Origin: Ectocarpus siliculosus
Taxonomy: Eukaryota; Sar; Phaeophyceae; Ectocarpales; Ectocarpaceae
Direction of reading: 5' to 3'
DNA: 18,380 nucleotides
Assembly: GCA_000310025.1 (NCBI GenBank)
Contig: FN649742.1
Coordinates: 4,452,231 to 4,470,610 of the forward strand
Under the pieces are notes generated by a model. It searched no databases and was not told where the DNA came from. It was given only the letters and a program-made list of their open reading frames with translations. Shown piece by piece: positions 14,901 through 18,380 of this stretch. Each line of letters begins with the position of its first letter. Position 1 is the stretch's first letter. The position numbers were made by a program, and so were the translations under genes.

Positions 14901-17900
14901 ACCCACCCGACTCACGGTCTGAAACGAACGCCTGTCGTATCTAATGGAACCCAGAGGATCCGCGAGTAGGCGGCGGGCCGGGCACCGAGTGACAGAGTTT
15001 TGAGCGCATTCCACGCAAGAGAGGAAGGTGGTTTCGCCCACCTGCTGGTTAGCCCTGGCCGGGTCCGCGACGTCTATCTCGGCACCCCCCACCGGCGCCA
15101 TCTCGTCCCAATCGCTCAAGACTCGATAGAAGGGCATGCTGTTCGGGGGGTTTCGTCGGTGGCAAGGGGTGGGGTGGGGGGTGGGAATTGCGTGTGCAAA
15201 CGACCAAGACGACTAGGAGCGAGGGGGGCCGATGAAGGGGAAGAAAAGCAAAACAGAGGTGAGGGATAGGGTGAAGGGAAGAGAACGATGGTATCTTGTT
15301 GTACTCTTGCACTTCTTTCTGATAGGTGGAGCAAGTGTTTTACTTTTTGAGTCACGGTACGGCTCTCTCGCGAGCCACGCGATACCAGAACAGAACAAAC
15401 TGCGTTTGTCAAATCTGGAAAACAACCCCCAACAAGATTATATTCACGCAATCTATCACCCCCATTTTCCCGCCGTTATACTCTCTTTTGGTAGTCGCCC
15501 GTTTGCTACGTAGTGTATTTAGTTCAGTTCGGTGCTAAACCACCAAAACTTCGAACCTTGGATCATCGATGTAGGTGCGCATGCCCCCTGGCGTGAAGCC
15601 CGAGGCCGGGTTGGACGTGCTGGAGAACCGGATCGCGATCTCGCAGCCGAAGTTCGTGTACGGCACGTCGGTACGTCTCAGAGCCTGCCAGTCACACCCG
15701 CGGTGGTGGCGGTGCGTCACGGGTTTCGTTTGCCTCATCCGTCGACAGCAGTAGAAATATAGTGGGAGTCACCCCCCTAGGAGTGAGAGTGTCGGGTCAT
15801 CCGGATCCCACGACTAATTTCTTCAGACTTCTGATATCAAACCGTAAGACTAGTCAGCCCGCTGATTATACTCATGGTCCAATGGCTTGGTTTCGGCTTC
15901 AAAAGGCTCATCGTGCGCTGACTAGTCTACTGGTTTGATTTCGTTCTCTAAAGGCTCAATCAAAACGTACCGAGGGGTTTCGTGGTTGCTGTGGATGGTG
16001 GTGAGAGCTGGGGCGTTGGCGGGCGGAGAGGCTGCGGGTGCACCACCGCGCCCGCGAGACGCGGAAATCAACGCTGGATCGCGTCGTACTCGGAGAAAGA
16101 AGTAACCTACGGGGCGACGACAGTCGCCTGCTTCCCGTGGCACGCACAACCAAAAGAAAATACACGACGGCAGCAGCACGCTGTGCTTTGCGGCCAGATG
16201 TGCCATGTGCTCGTTCAATGCTAATACCCCACCGCATCTTCCAGGGGCCAGAGCACGTGAAACACACACTTAGTCGAGTGAGTGTGGGAGGAACAAAAGT
16301 GCATCTTCCTACTGGAGCAACGAGAGCACAAACCAATCATCATCGAGAATGACGTGATACCATGCGACACTCAGCAAACCTGCAGCGTTACGGCAGCCAC
16401 GTGGCTCGGCGGGTGTTCCGGGTTCGGTGACAGCAAGGTGGTCTCCCGTGCTGACCGCAGCACGCGCTCCCATTTCTCGGGGGACACGCCAACCGGAGCG
16501 CTCTGTCCCAGTGTATCTGTACATCAACACAAAAAAAAAACATCATTTGGGCTGTTGACGAATATGTAGACGACGATACAGTACGAGGTTGGCGCAGCAG
16601 AGTCGGAGCAGATATCAAGACTATTTTTCCTGAGACGCATGTCAACGAGACACAGCAGACGCAGCGGTAATCATAGGCCGACTCTCGTAGGCGCAAAACC
16701 TCACGAACCTTACTGAGAAATGGTTCTCAAGTCGAGGCGAAGAGAGGACTACGACATCTACTCGTATACCTTTAGTTTTGGCTGGAATTACAGTACGCAA
16801 AAAAAGTGTCAGCCGCCCCCGGGGAAACTTCGAAGCGAGGAAGGAATATAAAGGCACTTTCCGGTATTGACATATCGTTGCCTGAAAAAATGAACGAAAT
16901 GCCATGTTGGAGACCTTGTGACCAGCGGGCTTCGCGCACATTGGCCTAAAGTGCGTGTTTCTCTGCATGAACGGCGTCGTAGCGAACAAATAAACAAGCT
17001 CGTATTTGCTGGTACTGTAGGCGACCGCAACCATTGAGAGAGGCAAGGAAGGCCACTGCTATATCGGTACCGCTGCTTTATGGCAGCCGTTTGTGTCGAC
17101 ATCTCGGCCGCTCGTAAAATTGCTATTGTCTTGCATACCCTTGTCAACATTCGCACTAATAGTGGGAGCGGTTCGCGCGCGGCTGATGCACGGGGAAAGC
17201 ATCGAATGCGGGCAGCCCGTTGCCCGTTGCCGCACTTTGGGCGTGTGCGCGTGGTCTCTCGGCAGCTCCATCATCTTCCTTTTTAAGCCTGCCGTACGTT
17301 ACACCCTACCGCTGTGCGAAGCACAGCTCCTCCTGCTGCAGCAATAAGTGCTCCTCTTGTGTGGGTCCAAACAGCGACCAAGCAACCTGTTCGCTGGTCT
17401 TGTCTCCTCCTTTCCTCCCGCAGTCGGAGGGATACACATGGTGCGGACGATCATTTGCCGACGGTCCCTGGTCACCCCTCCCAAAAAGAAAATGTAAGCC
17501 TTGCAATCATTTCAGCAGGATATTTGTAGACGCGCGTGAGCTGTGCGTTTGATCTCATGGCAAACGTAAACTATGCTGATCCCAAGAGACCAGGGTGGTT
17601 GTACTTGGTTGCACTTGGATGTTCTTGGTCGAAAATATGCCGCCGATGCCTCCATTCCAACGGTAAAAGTTAGACGCGGAGGCGGCCTCAGCCGATCCAA
17701 CCCTCCAGAGTTGAACACTGCTGTTGTTGTGGGGAAATGAAAAACATGCGTGAGTTGGCGTTGTGTTGTACAACGTCATCCTTTTGGGGTCCTGGCATCA
17801 GTCTGTTTACCGCAACCGTCCCCAAACCACACCCTGCTGACATGTACGTGTGTTGGGTGTTGGGTGCATCACAAGGAGGTGGCGTGTGTGAAGTACATTT

Positions 17901-18208
17901 GAGACTTGGAGACCGAGAAAATTGTAACAACACCGAAGCGTGCCACGGCTACCTGGGAAAGAGTACGTGCTCGCATCTTCGTCCTCGCTTCCCTCTCCGA
18001 CGTTGCTCTCGCCGTTTGCTCCCAAGGACGAGCGCAGCTCCCAGCAGCCGCTCCCACGGCTGCTGCAGCAACTAGCCCGGTGCCGGCGGGCGATGGAATC
18101 CCCCCGCAGTCGAAACGATGGCGATTGCACGAAGGCAGCGCACAGAGTCAAGGATATGCTCAGAGGCGCCAGCGTGAGGCTTCGTCTTCGCGTGGGCTTC
18201 GGAGCCAT
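11841..18208 (-). CDS. Predicted plastid-targeted protein with two tandem NTF2-like (DUF4864-type) units
   Basis: Nine exons are proposed on the - strand: 18208-17953, 16516-16380, 15684-15557, 15138-14916, 14780-14688, 14067-13852, 13419-13180, 12754-12656 and 11948-11841. They give 1500 nt, 499 residues plus TGA, with matching phase at all eight junctions and GT-AG introns throughout. Residues 1-50 look like a signal peptide plus transit peptide. Residues about 119-281 and 346-499 are two copies of one unit: VAxxxLQ-type helix, GCExxIRFxSxxNxAS, a Y-x-x-P...FYxxLxxWDE segment, then AWxxVxxxxVKxDGxWLxERxW. This pattern recalls the DUF4864 NTF2-like family (from memory, not searched). The function is unknown. 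A shorter alternative first exon is possible. Confidence 0.68.
11949..12655 (-). other. Gene 2 intron 8
   Basis: GT-AG, phase 0. It holds an 18-base C run on + at 12617-12634, close to the donor, and a (GTT)n-type repeat on + at about 12432-12472. No coding sequence is supported. Confidence 0.6.
12656..12754 (-). CDS. Gene 2 exon 8: middle of unit 2 (33 codons)
   Basis: The acceptor is gaaaaccag and the donor CTCGTG|gtgagt, both phase 0. It encodes YLKEPWYAIFNQWDELSFHS, then an acidic stretch. It corresponds to the Y-x-x-P...FYRVLSDWDE segment of exons 3 and 4 but lacks the Cys-rich insert of unit 1. Confidence 0.78.
12755..13179 (-). other. Gene 2 intron 7 with inverted repeat
   Basis: GT-AG, phase 0. 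It contains the inverted pair 13017-13033 / 13103-13119 and a short tandem of ccctgttcaaccg at about 13078-13103. Confidence 0.6.
13017..13119. repeat. Short inverted repeat, about 100 bp
   Basis: The 17-base segment at 13017-13033 (ggtccctcaatagtgcc) is inverted at 13103-13119 with one mismatch. It lies in intron 7 of gene 2. It could be a small foldback element remnant. Confidence 0.5.
13180..13419 (-). CDS. Gene 2 exon 7: core strand of unit 2
   Basis: Starts after gtgcatccag with VALTCILSLRQNDDGSGSD. A Gly/Ala-rich insert separates this from NEGCERVIRFCSPTN and VASTLTPAHFAQ. It ends GCTCAG|gtagac, phase 0. The GCE..IRF core matches exon 3 closely. Confidence 0.8.
13420..13851 (-). other. 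Gene 2 intron 6
   Basis: GT-AG, phase 0. Nothing notable was seen in it apart from C/A-rich stretches on the + strand. Confidence 0.6.
13852..14067 (-). CDS. Gene 2 exon 6: linker and start of unit 2
   Basis: The acceptor is cttcaacaaag. The exon encodes IDDKSVAGGRSGGGG, a Pro-rich bend, PLSVAELFDEDRLEMM, SCKYADYDPACL and WLEERPNPSLSPKA. It ends GCG|gtgaga, phase 0. The IERLW-IDD join with exon 5 resembles the end of unit 2, TERIWVVDV. The acceptor has a poor pyrimidine tract, so the left boundary is the least certain part. Confidence 0.68.
14068..14687 (-). other. Gene 2 intron 5 with LINE tail
   Basis: GT-AG, phase 0, between the two repeat units. It holds the LINE 3' fragment at 14121-14173 and a G-rich run on + at about 14180-14199. 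An open stretch at 14521-14660 was rejected as an exon on phase grounds. Confidence 0.6.
14121..14173 (-). mobile_element. 3' tail fragment of the same LINE family
   Basis: The reverse complement of this 53-base segment matches 6938-6990, the last coding bases of the LINE in gene 1, at 50 of 53 positions by my count. It is in the sense direction of gene 2. It is probably an extremely 5'-truncated insertion. Confidence 0.8.
14688..14780 (-). CDS. Gene 2 exon 5: last strands of unit 1 (31 codons)
   Basis: The acceptor is catcggtag and the donor CTGTGG|gtgagt. The core reads AWSTVSMDFVKEDGCWLIER followed by LW. Its length and phase are identical to the coding part of exon 9 up to the matching Trp, with 14 of 31 residues shared and no gap. 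Confidence 0.8.
14916..15138 (-). CDS. Gene 2 exon 4: middle of unit 1
   Basis: Starts after ccgaacag with MPFYRVLSDWDEMAPVGG. A Cys-containing insert follows (FLSCVECAQNSVTRCPARR), then LADPLGSIRYDRRSFQT. It ends GACC|gtgagt, phase 0, a near-ideal donor. The four Cys could bind metal or form disulphides. They are absent from unit 2. Confidence 0.78.
15139..15556 (-). other. Gene 2 intron 3
   Basis: GT-AG, phase 2. On the - strand it ends in a C-rich pyrimidine tract (G-rich at 15141-15185 on +). Nothing else was seen in it. Confidence 0.65.
15557..15684 (-). CDS. Gene 2 exon 3: core strand of unit 1
   Basis: Starts after gactggcag with ALRRTDVPYTNF, then GCEIAIRFSSTSNPASGFTP and MRTYIDDP. 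It ends CCAAG|gttcga in phase 2, completed to Ser by the first base of the next exon. The segment GCE..IRF.S..N.AS..TP is repeated in exon 7. Confidence 0.75.
15685..16379 (-). other. Gene 2 intron 2 with small inverted repeat
   Basis: GT-AG, phase 0. It contains the inverted pair at 15837-15858 and 15917-15938. An open stretch near 15977-16070 was considered as an exon and rejected, because direct joining of the flanks restores the domain. Confidence 0.55.
15837..15938. repeat. Short inverted repeat, about 100 bp
   Basis: The 22-base segment at 15837-15858 is inverted at 15917-15938 with three mismatches, both containing gactagtcagc or its complement. Related aaaggctca motifs follow at about 15902 and 15950. 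It lies in intron 2 of gene 2. Confidence 0.5.
16380..16516 (-). CDS. Gene 2 exon 2: start of unit 1
   Basis: The acceptor is gatgtacag after a long T tract. The exon encodes VGVSPEKWERVLRSARETTL, then SPNPEHPPSHVAAVTLQ, and ends CTGCAG|gtttgc in phase 0. The ending aligns with RPNPSLSPKAVALTC of unit 2, which supports it as coding although its frame is short. Confidence 0.65.
16517..17952 (-). other. Gene 2 intron 1, 1.4 kb
   Basis: The first exon joins 16516 directly with phase 1 on both sides. Several short open stretches lie inside (17139-17274, 17310-17467, 17600-17718 on - and 17093-17347 on +), none with domain resemblance. That at 17139-17274 could be an alternative first exon. The acceptor is preceded by a T-rich tract on the - strand (A run at 16531-16540 on +). 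Confidence 0.5.
17953..18208 (-). CDS. Gene 2 exon 1: start codon and plastid-targeting-like N-terminus
   Basis: The ATG is at 18208-18206. The basic start MAPKPTRRR is followed by a hydrophobic stretch LTLAPLSISLTLCAAF and then a Ser/Arg-rich region nearly free of acidic residues (RLRGDSIARRHRASCCSSRG). Red-lineage secondary-plastid proteins carry a signal peptide followed by a transit peptide, often with Phe at the junction as in the ASAFAP motif. CAAFVQ would be that site. An acidic stretch (GEGSEDEDAS) follows. The exon ends CCCAG|gtagcc, phase 1. Confidence 0.55.
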
Positions 18209-18380
18209 AACCCTCGCCGTGCAAGCGTGCGCCGCTGCGAGAGAGAACAGCAGAGGGCAGGAGGTGAAACAAACATGATTACGCGCGCAGATTTCCTCTT
18301 AAAAAAATGATGGGTTTCCGTTTGGTTCCGAAGGCTGAAGTTTAGACGCGTCAGGTCCTAAAGTGGCCCTTGAAGGCCGA
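18209..18380 (-). promoter_or_regulatory. Presumed 5' untranslated region of gene 2
   Basis: The bases before the proposed start codon on the - strand include an upstream ATG at about 18278 in another frame and a pyrimidine-rich tctctcgcag that could be a 5' UTR splice acceptor. No TATA-like or other promoter element is clear. Confidence 0.3.

Noticed and set aside
15977-16070. Open - strand stretch with ISASRGRGGAPAAS and a good gtacgt donor.
   Set aside because: Every acceptor I could see gives phase 1, which mismatches exon 2. Joining exon 2 directly to exon 3 restores the VTLQ-ALRR segment seen in unit 2.
17093-17347. + strand frame with hydrophobic stretches, possibly a small membrane protein.
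   Set aside because: It lies inside the proposed gene 2 intron 1, has no recognised family and no splice context, and short frames of this length are common by chance.
17310-17718. Two possible - strand exons upstream of the gene 2 body, at 17310-17467 and about 17600-17718.
   Set aside because: Phases can be made to fit only with very short introns or weak acceptors. No domain resemblance was seen, and the direct join of the first exon to 16516 is simpler.
1-18380. tRNA, rRNA, CRISPR and bacterial operon signals.
   Set aside because: None was found by reading both strands. Direct repeats are microsatellites or transposon related, and the gene structure is intron-rich.

Overview
The window looks like nuclear DNA of a photosynthetic stramenopile, most likely a brown alga of the Ectocarpus type. 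This is inference. The grounds are very GC-rich exons with Gly/Ala/Ser/Pro low-complexity inserts, many phase-0 introns rich in microsatellites, and a predicted N-terminus with a Phe-containing signal/transit junction typical of red-lineage secondary plastids. No bacterial gene organisation, rRNA, tRNA or CRISPR was seen. All exon models were made by eye from splice sites, reading phase and protein resemblance.

Gene 1 (+ strand, from before position 3 to the stop at 9720-9722) is the 3' part of one long gene. Eight exons join without a stop into 1602 residues. The order is ankyrin repeats, then a low-complexity and helical linker, then a protein-kinase-like domain split between exons 6 and 7, then a C-terminal domain resembling the ADP-ribosyltransferase fold of PARP/tankyrase. 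The key catalytic residues of both the kinase and the PARP domain appear replaced, so the product looks like a scaffold with two dead enzyme domains. Three of its seven introns appear to start with GC instead of GT.

Intron 6 of gene 1 (4452-7068) carries a decayed, 5'-truncated non-LTR retrotransposon in the sense direction. Intron 5 carries a 245-bp foldback element and a CT tract of about 170 bp that runs into the acceptor site.

Positions 9723-11840 hold the two convergent 3' ends and no gene that I can support.

Gene 2 (- strand, 18208 down to 11841) fits a nine-exon model of 499 residues. An N-terminus that looks like a plastid-targeting presequence is followed by two tandem copies of one unit. 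The unit resembles the NTF2-like DUF4864 type, which is a family call from memory. The two copies align along their length and end with equal-sized homologous exons of 31 codons. An intron between the two copies holds a 53-bp tail of the same retrotransposon family as in gene 1.

The two genes converge; nothing in the sequence shows that they work together.
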